A DNA stretch of 64,000 nucleotides, from contig NC_090026.1 of the NCBI RefSeq assembly GCF_037176765.1, positions 132,691,752-132,755,751 on the forward strand, given 5' to 3'. The position numbers and the translations under genes are program-made. Shown here in pieces: positions 9,666-20,643 of the stretch. This DNA comes from Anolis sagrei. Taxonomy: Eukaryota > Chordata > Lepidosauria > Squamata > Anolidae. Position 1 is the stretch's first letter. Every line of letters begins with the position of its first letter. The notes beneath the pieces were generated by a model, which saw only the letters and a list, made by a program, of their open reading frames with translations, had not been told where the DNA came from and searched no databases.

Positions 9666-10100
9666 GTCTCCACGGTAACCTGGACCAGAGCTATCCCCAT
9701 CATTGCCCAGGGCCCTGGTTTTGATATTGAGGCAGGGATACTGTCCTGCCCCTTTAAGAGAGGTGCCGAAGATTGGATTTCAGCAGGTGTGGCACCTTAC
9801 CTGGCTGCCTGAGATGCCACACCTGCAGAATCCCCCTCCTTTTCTAACTGTAAAGGCACCTAGCCATGCTCAGTTGTGGTGCCCCTCTTACCCTTCTGGA
9901 TGCTGCCTCTCCTCTTCCTCTTCCTCCTCTTCTCCATTTCCTCTCGCCTTCTGCTCTGCCAGGTCCTTCCCAGTTTAGGAACCCAGTCCTTGTTGCCACA
10001 GCAACCTGCAGTTGTGTGTTGCTGCAACACAGCAGCCGCAACCGCCGCAGCCGCCGCCACGGAGACAGGCCTGGCCACAATTAAAGGGGCCGCACCACAG
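9666..10100 (-). promoter_or_regulatory. LRRC61: Probable LRRC61 promoter with three RFX X-box matches
   Basis: Non-repetitive, locally GC-rich sequence. Three 14-mers fit the X-box pattern RYYNYY-N2-RRNRAC: gtctccacggtaac (9666-9679), gttgccacagcaac (9992-10005) and gccgccacggagac (10053-10066). RFX factors use such sites, often in ciliary genes. Assignment to LRRC61 rests on position upstream on the minus strand and on the donor at 9891. Confidence 0.45.
9892..10030 (-). other. LRRC61: Predicted LRRC61 5' noncoding exon
   Basis: On the minus strand CCAGAAGG is followed by gtaagag at 9891, a good donor. Joined to the acceptor at 5524 it would leave a 5' UTR exon and a 4.4-kb intron. The transcription start is not defined by sequence; the upper limit is a guess. 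Confidence 0.35.
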
Positions 10101-10511
10101 CCAGGGCTGGGTTGGGGGTCTGCAGAAGGCAGGAGGGGTTTCTGCTCAGTGGCTCCTTGGCCGCTTTGGCATCGCTTTTCCAAAGGCACATACAAACACG
10201 TACACAACTTAGCCTCATTCCTTCCAAATCTCACTCCGAAATCCACATTCTCTTGAGCCAATCTCCCTTTGGAACCTGGCCAAGTCCTTGTGGCTTTGCC
10301 TTCTTCATTTTCCCACCCTGCTCCTTTCTCTCCCGCATGTGTCTAAAACCTCTATTTTTCTGAAATGCGCCTTGAGCCATATTTGGAATCTGTCTGGATT
10401 GTTAACAGCGGAGAGAGCGTGCTGCGTCCAAAAATGAACCCACGGCGCATACGGATATGTCTTGTGTTTTGTCTCTTGGAAGTAAACACAGGCGGGAGCT
10501 CAGATTCCTTC

Positions 10512-10773
10512 TGCAAACAGAGATAAGCAGCTCCAAACACAAACAGGGCCAAATGCCGGGACACACACAGAGCGCGTGGAACGGGAGACTTTCAGCTCAG
10601 TGGAAGCCAAGCAACCAGCACTCTCAAGCAACCAGCAAATAAATAAACAAATATTTTTCAAACCCCCTTTCAATAAAAAATTAAAATATATTTTGCATTG
10701 TTTGCAAACTGTGCATTGGCCCCCGAGTCATTGCCACGCATTGCACAACGTGGCTATTCCACATAGAGATTGC
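10512..10773. repeat. First copy of a locally duplicated unique segment
   Basis: About 262 bp (gagataagcagctccaaaca to attccacatagagattgca) that recurs at 11806-12031 with roughly 85-90% identity. It is not one of the dispersed repeats recognised here. Confidence 0.8.
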
Positions 10774-10881
10774 ATGCTGCTGGCTTTACGTCTCCATACA
10801 TGTGTAATTATTCTAGATTTCTTCCTCTTCAGGAACAGTTTTGAAGGAGAGGGTTTTTCAACAATGAGCCAGGTGCTCTTG

Positions 10882-11804
10882 TATTGTCGAAGGCTTTCAT
10901 GGCTGGAATCACTGGGTTGTTGTAGGTTTTCTCGGGCTATATGGCCATGGTCTAGAGGCATTCTCTCCTGACGTTTCGCCTGCATCTATGGCAAGCATCC
11001 TCAGAGGTTGTGAGCTCTGTTGGAACTAGGGAAAAGGGTTTATATATCTGTGGAATGACCAGGGTGGGACAAAGGACTCTTGTCTGCTGGAGCTAGGTGT
11101 GAATATTTCAACTGACCACCTTGATTAGCATTTGATGGCCTGGCAGTTGTTTGGTGTGGCTTGTTAATGCCTGGGGAAAACTTTTCTTGAGAGGTGATTA
11201 GATGTCCCAATCAAGGAACATGAAAGGCACTGCAGACTCCTTCAACCAGAGAAATCAGCCATAGCAGAGCACCTGATGAAACCAACCTGGACACAGCATG
11301 TTATTTGAGAACACAGAAATGCTGGACCACACCAACAACCACCATGTCAGGCTACACAGAGAAGCCATTGAAATCCACAAGAAGCATGTGGACAATTTCA
11401 ACACAAAGGAGGAAACCAGGAAAATGAACAAAATCTGGCTACCAGTATTAAAAAAAACTCTAAAATTACAACAGCAAAACAACAGAGAGGAAACAATCAG
11501 GCACATCTAATCACCTCTCAACAAAAGATTATCCCAGGCACTGCCAAGCCATCAAATGCTAATCAAGGTGGTCAGTTGAAACATTCACACCTAGCTCCAG
11601 CAGAGAAGAGCTCTTTGCCCCACCCCAGCCATTCCACAGATATATAAACCCATTTTCCTAGTTCCAACAGGCCTCACTACCTCTGAGGATGCTTGCCATA
11701 GATGCAGGCGAAACGTCAGGAGAAATGCTTCTAGAACATGGCCATATAGCCTGAAAAAACCCACAAGGACCTAGTGATTCCAGCCATGAAAGCTTTCGAC
11801 AATA
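10882..11804. mobile_element. Penelope-like element with inverted ends
   Basis: The left end (gtattgtcgaaggctttcat) and right end (agctttcgacaatac) are inverted copies extending about 330 bp inward. Between them, 11298-11510 on the plus strand encodes LHREAIEIHKKHVDNFNTKE and MNKIWLPVLK. This resembles the sequence after the GIY-YIG endonuclease of vertebrate Penelope-like elements. The reverse transcriptase is missing, so the copy is severely shortened. Family assignment is from recalled motif similarity. Confidence 0.65.
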
Positions 11805-11805
11805 C

Positions 11806-12031
11806 AGAGATAAGCAGCTCCAAACAGAAACAGGGCCAAATGCTGGGGAACACACAGTGCATGGAACGGAGACTTTCAGTTCAGTGGAAGTCAAGCAACC
11901 AGCAAATAAATAAATAAACATTTTTTAAAAAAACCTTTAAATAAAAATTAAAATATATTATGTGTTGTTTGCAAACTGCCCATTGGCCCCTGAGTCATTG
12001 TCATGCTTTGCACAATGTTGCTATTCCACAT
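11806..12031. repeat. Second copy of the duplicated unique segment
   Basis: Partner of 10512-10773, offset by about 1.3 kb, in the same orientation. It is cut off at 12031, where an L2 copy begins. Confidence 0.8.
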
Positions 12032-12965
12032 AGAGATTGCACCCCACTGCCAAAGAAGCAGGAAAATTGCATTCAAAGCACCCCCGTCAGATGGCCACCC
12101 AGCCTCTGCTTAAAAACCTCCAAGTGGCCCATGCCTTAGTCACCTCCAGATTGGATTACTGTAATGCACTCTACGTGGGGCTGCCCTTGAAAACGGCACA
12201 GAAATTTCAATTGGTTCAACGGGCGGCAGCCAGGTTACTAACCGGTGCTTCTTGCAGGGAGTGGTCAACCCTCCTGTTTAAGGAGCTCCATTGGCTGCCA
12301 TTCATTTTCCAGACCCAATTCAAGGTGCAGGTTCTTACCTTCAAAGCTCTGAACGGTTTGGGACCCGCCTACCTGTGTGACCGCATTTCTGTATACGAAC
12401 CCACACGATCTCTTCTATCATCTGGAGAGGCCCTGCTCACACTCCCGCCTCCTTCGCAGGGGCGATTGGTGGGGACGAGGGACAGGGCCTTCTTGGTGGT
12501 GGCCCCCCAACTCTGGAACTCACTTCCCAGGGACATCAGGCATGCCCCAACGCTTGCAGTTTTTAGGAGGAGCCTGAAAATGTGGTTGTTCCAGTGCGCC
12601 TTCCCAGAAAAAGGAGAACTCTCAGCAATATGTCCTCACAATGCACTTTAATACTGACTTAGGATGGACTGCGCTCCCTCATTTCTCTCCGAAAAATCCT
12701 ATCCTAGTTATATTTTACCTTGTGCACGTCAGCATATTTTCAATTTTAATCTATTACATTTGGCCCGGCCATTAAAAAAAAAATTATGTCACTATTGATT
12801 GTTTTTTGTTTATGTGATTTATATGATTTGTATTTTATTGATTGTTTTATTGATGTTGTGTTTATTGATGTTTTGTTTGATGTATTTTGGGCTTGGCCTC
12901 ATGTAAGCCTCACCGAGTCCCTTGGGGAGATGGCAGCGGGGTACACATAAAGTTTATTATTATTA
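12032..12965 (+). mobile_element. L2-like LINE 3' part
   Basis: A frame from 12037 to 12651 encodes the end of an L2-type reverse transcriptase: HALVTSRLDYCNALYVGLPL, LVQRAAARLLTG, LHWLPF, and RAFLVVAPQLWNSLP. The 3' UTR ends with aagcctcaccgagtcccttgg and a short ATT tract. The open frame of 204 codons suggests a fairly young copy. Confidence 0.85.
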
Positions 12966-13938
12966 GGTTCTTGTGGGTTTTTTCGGGCTATAGGGCCATG
13001 TTCTAGAGGCATTCTCTCCTGACGTTTCGCCTGCATCTATGGCAAGCATCCTCAGAGTTAGTGAGGTCTGTTGGAATTAGGAAAATGGGTTTATATATCT
13101 GTGGAATGGCTGGGGTGGGGCAAAGAGCTCTTCTCTGCTGGAGCTAGGTGTGAATGTTTCAACTGACCACCTTGATTAGCATTTGAAGGCCTGGCTGAGC
13201 CTGGGAAAATCTCTTGTTGAGAGGTGTTAAGATGTGCCTGGTTGTTTCCTCTCTGCTGTTTTGCTGTTGTAATTTTAGAGTTTTTTAATACTGGTAGCCA
13301 GATTTTGTTCATTTTCATGGTCTCTTCCTTTCTGTTGAAATTGTCCACATGCTTGTGGATTTCAATTGGGTCACACTGTCTACAGAAAACCGCCACACAC
13401 AGATAGATATCTACATAAAAGCTCCAACCATCTCAACAAAAGATTTTCCCAGGCTCAGCCAGGCCTTTCAAATGCTAATGAAGGTGGTCAGTTGAAACAT
13501 TCACACCTGGCTCCAGCAGACAAGAGTCCTTTGTCCCACAGCTATATAAACCCATTGTCCTAATTCCAACAGACCTCACTACCTCTGAGGATGCTTGCCA
13601 TAGATGCAGGCGAAACGTCAGGAGAGAATGCCTCTAGAACATGGCCATATAGCCCGAAAAAACCAACAAGAACCTAATAATAATAAACTTTATGTGTACC
13701 CCACTGCCATCTCCCCAAGGGACTCGGTGTGGCAGAGAAGAGTTCTTTGCCCCACCCCAGCCATTCCACAGATATATAAACCCATTGTCCTAATTCCAAC
13801 AGACCTCACTACCTCTGAGGATGCTTGCCATAGATGCAGGCGAAACGTCAGGAGAGAATGCCTCTAGAACATGGCCCTATAGCCCGAAAAAACCCACAAA
13901 AACCTAGTGACTCCAGCCATGAAAGCCTTCAACGATAC

Positions 13939-13940
<2 letters not shown>
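12966..13940. mobile_element. Cluster of Penelope-like end modules
   Basis: Three modules: minus at about 12966-13390 (with coding remnant KHVDNFNRKEETMKMNKIWL on the minus strand), plus at about 13395-13680, and plus at about 13735-13940. The last two repeat the same sequence from ccattccacagatatataaa through the gaaacgtcaggagagaatg motif. The opposed orientation mirrors 10882-11804. Confidence 0.65.
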
Positions 13941-13975
<35 letters not shown>

Positions 13976-14702
13976 ATTAATAAAGGAGGAGCCTCCACCT
14001 CCCTCCGGGGCAGAGAGTTCCACTGCTGAACAGCTCTCACAGTCAGGAAGTTCTTCCTGATGTTCAGACAGAATCTCCTTGATGCAACGGATCATATTGT
14101 ACATATGTTGTTCTAAATTAAGAAGAGTAAACCACTTGTTCTTTACTGTTCACCTGCTTGGCATATTTTCTTTCTCTGGCAAGGCAGTGTGTAGGCTGAA
14201 CAAACACGGGGTTTATTTTACATTATGCCACAGACTTCTCTCACTTCCTGTTGTCTTACCCTTGTTTGTAACTGTGAGTCATTTGTAAGTCGGATGTTTG
14301 TAACTCAGGGGCGGCCTGTAGTGGGTGAATGCAGGCACAGCCTTTTGAAACGAGTGGCAACTGCGCAAGAGACAAAGGGCCGTTGGGGAGGAATCGCAGA
14401 GGAAGAGCGAGTTTCAAGTTTCCCCGACTCTCGTATTACAGAATGTTTGTTCGGCCTCTCTCCTCCAATCTGCTCAAACCAATGCACTCCTCGGGAACAT
14501 GAGTCTCCTCTTTCCAAAAACACAAAGCAGAACGCAACATTCCCGGAAAAGTGGAGCGTGGCCACACCTCACTTAACAAAGGAGCCCCTGGCCCTCCTTC
14601 CTGGTGTTTTGGACTTCAACTCCCACCATTCCCAACAGCCTCAGGCCCCATCCTTTCTTTCCTTTCCACTTCAGCCAGCATTTCTCAATCTGTTTATAAA
14701 TC
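13941..14702. other. ATT microsatellite, CR1 scrap, unassigned DNA
   Basis: An (ATT)n tract at 13939-13972 is followed by a minus-strand CR1 fragment (about 13984-14085). From 14090 to 14700 I see no gene and no repeat I can name, apart from a transposon-like 'tttgtaagtcggatgtttgtaactc' stretch near 14288. Confidence 0.5.
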
Positions 14703-15753
14703 ATAGAATCATAGAATCATAGAATCATAGAATCATAGAATCAAAGAGTTGGAAGAGACCTCATGGGCCATCCAGTCCAACCCCCTGCCAAGAAGCAGGA
14801 ATATTGCATTCAAATCACCCCTGACAGATGGCCATCCAGCCTCTGTTTAAAAGCTTCCAAAGAAGGAGCCTCCACCACACTCCGGGGCAGAGAGTTCCAC
14901 TGCTGAACGGCTCTCACAGTCAGGAAGTTCTTCCTAATGTTCAGATGGAATCTCCTCTCTTGTAGTTTGAAGCCATTGTTCCGTGTCCTAGTCTCCAAGG
15001 AAGCAGAAAACAAGCTAGCTCCCTCCTCCCTGTGGCTTCCTCTCACATATTTATACATGGCTATCATATCCCCTCTCAGCCTTCTCTTCTTCAGGCTAAA
15101 CATGCCCAGTTCCCTAAGCCGCTCCTCATAGGGCTTGTTCTCCAGACCCTTGATCATTTTAGTCGCCCTCCTCTGGACACTTTCCAGCTTGTCAATATCT
15201 CTCTTGAATTGTGGTGCCCAGAATTGGACACAATATTCCAGATGTGGTCTAACCAAAGCAGAATAGAGCATGGGGAGCATTACTTCCTTAGATCTAGACA
15301 CTATGCTCCTATTGATGCAGGCCAAAATCCCATTGGCTTTTTTTGCCGCCACATCACATTGTTGGCTCATGTTTAACTTGTTGTCCACGAGGACTCCAAG
15401 ATCTTTTTCACACGTACTGCTCTCGAGCCAGGCGTCCCCCATTCTGTATCTTTGCATCTCATTTTTTCTGCCAAAGTGGAGTATCTTGCATTTGTCCCTG
15501 TTGAACTTCATTTTGTGAGTTTTGGCCCTTCATCTCTCTAATCTGTCAAGATCGTTTTGAATCCTGCTCCTGTCCTCTGGACTATTGGCTCTCCCTCCCA
15601 ATTTGGTGTTGTCTGCAAACTTGATGATCCTGCCTTCTAACCCTTCATCTAAGTCATTAATAAAGATGTTGAACAGGACCGGGCCCAGGACGGAACCCTG
15701 CGGCACTCCGCTCGTCACTTCTTTCCAAGATGAAGAGGAAGCATTAGTGAGCA
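14703..15753 (-). mobile_element. CR1 LINE, about 1 kb, 5'-truncated
   Basis: Minus strand. The 3' end is the atagaatc repeat at 14703-14740. Coding sequence reads [20 protein letters not shown] and [10 protein letters not shown] at the upstream end. It then runs in an open frame of 233 codons from MKFNRDKCKILHFGRKNEMQ to LDGHLSGVI. The canonical RT box FADDTKLGG has become FADNTKLGG here, and frames shift once near 15525. Confidence 0.93.
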
Positions 15754-15762
15754 CTCTCTGTA

Positions 15763-15805
<43 letters not shown>

Positions 15806-15839
15806 ATCTATCTATCTATCATCTCTCTCTCTATCTATC

Positions 15840-15882
<43 letters not shown>

Positions 15883-15984
15883 ATCTATCTATCATCTATC
15901 TATCTATCATCTATCTATCTATCTATCTATCATCTATCTATCTATCTATCTATCTATCATCTATCTATCTATCATCTATCTATC

Positions 15985-16023
<39 letters not shown>

Positions 16024-16064
16024 ATCTATCTATCTATCATCTATCTATCATCTATCTATCTATC

Positions 16065-16103
<39 letters not shown>

Positions 16104-16130
16104 ATCTATCTATCTATCTATCTATCTATC

Positions 16131-16161
<31 letters not shown>

Positions 16162-16172
16162 ATCTATCTATC

Positions 16173-16240
<68 letters not shown>
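15754..16240. repeat. TCTA/ATC compound microsatellite, about 490 bp
   Basis: Almost pure tctatcta runs punctuated by single catc units at irregular intervals, lying between the CR1 5' truncation point and the end of a Helitron-like repeat that itself starts TCTATA. Confidence 0.97.
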
Positions 16241-16241
<1 letters not shown>

Positions 16242-16836
16242 AAATGCTCTGGTCATAATGAGTACCTTAAAACAAAAGAACCAATGAACAAAATCACACC
16301 AAATTTGGCAACAAAACGTCTCACAACACAAGGAGTGACCATCACTCAAAAAATTATGATTTTGTCATTTGGGAGTTGTAGTTGCTGGGATTTATAGTTC
16401 ACCTATAATCAAAGAGCATTCTGAACTCCAACAGAGATGGAATTGAACCAAACTTGGCACACACAACTCCCGTGACCAATGGAAAATGCTGAAAGGGTTT
16501 GGTGGGCATTAACCTTGAGTTTTCGAATTGTAGTTCACCTACATCCAGAGAGTCAAGCTAGGCTGGATCTGGACCAAACTTGGCACAAATACTCCATATG
16601 CCCAAATGTGAACACAGATGGAGTTTAAGGGAAATAGACCTTGTCATTTAGGAGTTGTAGTTACTAGGATTTATAGTTTACCTACAATCAAAGAGCATTC
16701 CGAACCCCACCAACGATGGAATTGGGCCAAACATTCCACACAGAAAACAATGTGTTTTCTGGTGGTCTTGGGTGACCCTTCTGACCCCCCCCCCCCGGGG
16801 TCTTGGCTTTTCAGGTTGGGAAATGCTGCCTTAAGG
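16241..16836 (+). mobile_element. Repeat with Helitron-like start and hAT-like far end
   Basis: Starts tctataaatgctctggtc, passes through the same ACTACAACTCCCA-bearing core (in reverse complement) as 8858-9505, and ends at a degenerate hAT-type terminus near 16836. No coding sequence. Confidence 0.6.
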
Positions 16837-16859
16837 CCATCCAGTCCAACCTCCTTCAC

Positions 16860-17174
16860 CAGGGCAAGAAAACATAATCAAAGCCCTCCGGACAAAGGGC
16901 CATCCAGGCATTCACACACACACATATATGTATATGACAGATGCACTATCAAAGATCGGAAAGGGACCCCTAAAGAAGGACAATGATAGGTTGCATGTTC
17001 CAGAGCATGCAAACCAGACATGCTCCACATCAACACTAACAAAGAAACAGCAGTAAATACTGTTTACCCGCAAGCAGAAAGAATTTACATAGATTAGAAA
17101 CCAACACTTTCTCATTACTTCATTTTCCAGATCACCAGACTGGGCCACAGCAACACCTGGCAGGATACGGCTAG
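16860..17174 (+). mobile_element. Helitron-like 3' end
   Basis: Ends with ctgggccacagcaacacctggc then a short spacer and CTAG followed by T (CTAG at 17171-17174). A stem-loop just before a CTRR end, at a T, is the Helitron hallmark. The 5' boundary is unclear. Confidence 0.6.
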
Positions 17175-17189
17175 TTTGTTTATAAAGCT

Positions 17190-17735
17190 ATTCCCCTCCC
17201 AACCCTTGTCTACACCTGCGAAACGTGGAGTCTACAGACGTCACATGCAACTCCTGGAACGATTCCATCAGCGCTGCCTCCGGAAAATCCTGCAAATCTC
17301 TTGGGAAGACAAGCGGACAAATGTCAGCATGCTGGAGGAAGCAAACACACACCAGCATTGAAGCGATGCTCCTCCGCCAACAACTCCACTGGACTGTCCA
17401 CATTGTCCGGATGCCCGACCACCGTCTCGCAAAGCAGTTGCTCTACTCTGAACTCAAGAACAGAAAATGGAATGTTGGTGGACAGGAAAAGAGATTGAAA
17501 GATGGCCTCAAAGCCAACCTTAAAAACTCTGGCATAGACACTGAGAACTGGGAAGCCCTGGCCCTTGAGTGCTCCAGCTGGAGGTCAGCTGTGACCGGCA
17601 CTGCTGTAGAATTTGAAGAGGCATAAATGGAGGCATGAATGCCAAGAGGAAGGCGTGTCAAGCCAACCCCGACCAGGACCACCTTCCACTTGGAAACAAA
17701 TGCCCTCACTGAGGGAGAACATACAGGTCAAGAAT
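17190..17735 (+). mobile_element. LINE 3' end with C-terminal finger-type tail
   Basis: Encodes LLERFHQRCLRKILQISWED and later RMPDHRLAKQLLYSELKN, the tail of a non-LTR reverse transcriptase; several frame changes split it. A sister copy lies at 18345-18965 in reverse orientation. Confidence 0.7.
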
Positions 17736-18115
17736 AGGTGTGGCCCAATTCCACCATTGGCGGAGTCTAGAATGTTCCTTGATTGTAGGCAAACTATACA
17801 TCCCAGCAACTGGGATGTATAGTTCCCAAATGTCAAGGTCTGTTTTCCCCAAACTCCACCAGTATTCACATTTGGGCATATTGATGGATCTGGCCAAGTT
17901 TGGTCCAGATCCATCAGTGTTTGAGTGCTCTTTGCAGGTAGGTGAACTACAACTTCCAAACTCAAGGTCAATGCCCACCAAACCCACCCAGTATTGTTCA
18001 TGGGAGTTCTGTGTGCCAAGCTTGGCTCAATTCCATTGTTAGTGGGGTTCAGAATGCTCTTGGGTTGTAGGTGAACTATAAATCCCAGCAACTACAACTT
18101 CCAAATGACACAGGG
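17736..18115 (-). mobile_element. Fragment of the Helitron/hAT repeat core
   Basis: Contains ggtgaactataaatcccagc, gccaagtttggtccagatcc and related modules of the core repeat. Neither end is preserved. Confidence 0.6.
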
Positions 18116-18344
18116 AAATAAAACACCTAAAGGGAGGTGTTGCTTTATCCCCATTGGCTTATTTCGCTGCTGGTTTTGCCAGGCAAAGGAGGCTTATCTC
18201 CTCAGCGTCTTCTGAAAGCTTCCAAGGGCCAACCAAACAGCTGGGAAGGCGGTGATAAGATAAATTGCATCTGAAGGGAAAAGCGAGTGTTTTCAGCAGA
18301 GATTACCTTTGAAGTGGCCACACAATTCGCATGTGCACAAACTT

Positions 18345-18965
18345 ACTTACTTACTTAGGCGATCCCTCGTTGTCCGAGTAGGATCATCCTCCAGGGTGGG
18401 TCCGTAGGTGACTGTGGAGCCCTATTCTTGACCTGCATGTTCTCCCCCAGTGAGGACATTGGTTTCCAGGTGGAAGGCGGTCTCGGTTGGGGTTGGCTTG
18501 ACACGCTTTCCTCTTGGCACGCTTCTCCCTTTCGCCCTCCATTCGTGCCTCTTCAAATTCTGCAGCACTGCTGGTCACAGCTAACCTCCAGCTGGAGTGC
18601 TCAAGGGCCAGGGCTTCCCAGTTCTCAGTGTCTATGCCAGAGTTTTTAAGGTTGGCTTTGGGCCCGTCTTTCAATCTCTTTTCCTGTCCACCAACATTCC
18701 ATTTTCCATTCTTGAGTTCGGAGTGGAGGAACTGCTTTGGGAGACGGTGGTCAGGCATTCGGACAACGTGGCCGGTCCAGTGGAGTTGATGGCGGAGGAC
18801 CATGGCTTCAATGCTGGTGGTCTTTGCTTCTTCCAGCACGCTGACATTTCCCCGCCTGTCTTCTTCCCAAGAGAATTGCAGGATTTTCCGGAGGCAGCGC
18901 TGATGGAATCGTTCCAGAAGTTACATGTGGCGCCTGTAGACTGTCCACGTTTCGCAGGCATAACA
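18345..18965 (-). mobile_element. LINE 3' end, sister of 17190-17735
   Basis: Minus-strand frame 18384-18839 encodes LHWTGHVVRMPDHRLPKQFL and ends with a C-x2-H/C-type finger segment (CPHWGRTCRSRIGLHSHLRT). The family is a non-LTR retrotransposon; I do not assign the clade. Confidence 0.75.
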
Positions 18966-19372
18966 TAAATCTAGAATAAAATTTTTATCTACTGAGTCCC
19001 TCCTGTATTCACACTTTACACAATACAAACATTCGTCCAATTCCTTTAAATTTTCAGCTCTGGAATGCATCACTCCAAAACCCCATATGGACTTGGAAAA
19101 ACTATTATCCCAAAGGGAAATGGACTGGATCTTTAAGTTTGAAAACCTTTTCCCCTCAGGGACTTAATGAGTCACTTAATTTGAGCTGTTTCCTTTAAGT
19201 TTCTAATTACTCTTTATAAAGCTGTGGATGAACCTTCAGAATTACTCGCAGTGTGAATTTACTACAAGCAGAGTCACTTTTTTGTAAAAGCTATCTGGCA
19301 TCATGTGAGTATATGTTTGATGTATGGATTATCTTTACTTCTGTAATTTTTCTGGAAAATACTTGTTACTCT
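18966..19372. other. Unassigned intergenic DNA
   Basis: AT-rich sequence without a gene, recognisable repeat or tandem structure. Confidence 0.5.
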
Positions 19373-19825
19373 ATAGAATCATAGAATCAAAGAGTTGGAA
19401 GAGACCTCATGAGTCATCCAGTCCAACCCCATTCTGCCAAGAAGCAGGAATATTGCATTCAAATCACCCCTGACAGATGGCCATCCAGCCTCTGTTTAAA
19501 AGCTTCCAAAGAAGGAGCCTCCACCACACTCCCTCCAGGGCAGAGAGTTCCCCTGCTGAACGGCTCTCACAGTCAGGAAGTTCTTCCTCACGTTCAGGTG
19601 GAATCTCCTCTCTTGTAGTTTGAAGCCATTGTCCATTGCGTCCTAGTCTCCAAGGAAACAGAAAACAAGCTTGCTCCCTCCTCCTCCCTGTGCCTTCCTC
19701 TCACATATTTATACATGGATCTCATCATGTCTGCTCTCAGCCTTCTCTTCTTCAGGCTAAACATGCCCAGTTCCCTAAGCCGCTCCTCATAGGGCTTGTT
19801 CTCCAGACCCTTGATCATTTTAAAA
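19373..19825 (-). mobile_element. CR1 LINE 3' end
   Basis: Minus-strand copy with 3' repeat atagaatc at 19374 and coding tail [20 protein letters not shown] at the upstream end. Confidence 0.9.
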
Positions 19826-19910
19826 TAAAATAGCTCCTAAGCTGATATTGATCGTTGCCCAGCTTTCCTCACACATTAGGTGGCAGTAAGCTTTAACCAC
19901 ACTCCTTCAC

Positions 19911-20070
19911 ACCCAGCAACTACAACTCCCAAATGACAAAATCATTTTTTGAGTGATGGTCACTCCTTGGGTGAGTAGGGGTCTTGTGGACAAATGTGGC
20001 GGTAATTCCTCCAGTGGCTTTTGAGTTATGTTAATCCCACAAACATACATTACATTTTTATTTATATAGA
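19911..20070 (-). mobile_element. Helitron-like 5' end, abutting the next element
   Basis: Minus strand starts TCTATATAAATAAAAATGTA at 20070. It meets the CTAG 3' end of the next element (20071) with no base between them. Confidence 0.6.
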
Positions 20071-20643
20071 CTAGCCATCCCCTGCCACGCGTTGCTGTGG
20101 CCCACAGGGGGGTTCTGTGTGGGAGGTTTGCCCCAAATTCTATCATTGGTGGGGTTCTGAATGCTCTGTGATTGTAGGTGAACTATAAATCCCAGCAACT
20201 ACAACTCCCAAATGTCAAGATTCTATTTTCCCCAAACTCCACCAGTGTTCACATTTGGGCATATTGAGTATTCTTGTAGTTTGGTCCAGATCCATCCCTG
20301 TCTAAGTCCACAGTGATCTCTGGATGTAGGTGAACTACAACTCCAAAAGCAAAGGACACTGCCCACCAAACCCTTCCAGTATTTTCTGTTGGTCATGGGA
20401 GAACTGTGTGCCAAGTTTGGTTCAATTCCATCGTTGGTGGGGTTCAGAATGCTCTTTGATTGTAGGTGAACTATAAATCTCAGCAACTACAACTCCCAAA
20501 TGACAAAATCAATTTTTTTGTGAGTGAAGGACATTCATTGGGTTGTTAGGTGTCTTGTGTCCAAAATTGGTGTCAATTCTTCCAGTAGTTTTGGAGTTAT
20601 GTTAATCCCATAAACAAACATTACATTTTTATTTATATATAGA
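20071..20643 (-). mobile_element. Complete-looking non-autonomous Helitron-like element
   Basis: Read on the minus strand it starts TCTATATATAAATAAAAATG after an A at 20644, and ends GGGGATGGCTAG at 20071. A hairpin GCCAC/GTGGC lies at 20084-20101, 13 nt from the end. The 573-bp interior carries the ACTACAACTCCCA core and no ORF of note. These are the diagnostic Helitron end features. Confidence 0.65.

Noticed and set aside
15585-16397. 270-codon ORF of YLSI repeats
   Set aside because: Reading of the TCTA microsatellite joined to CR1 sequence.
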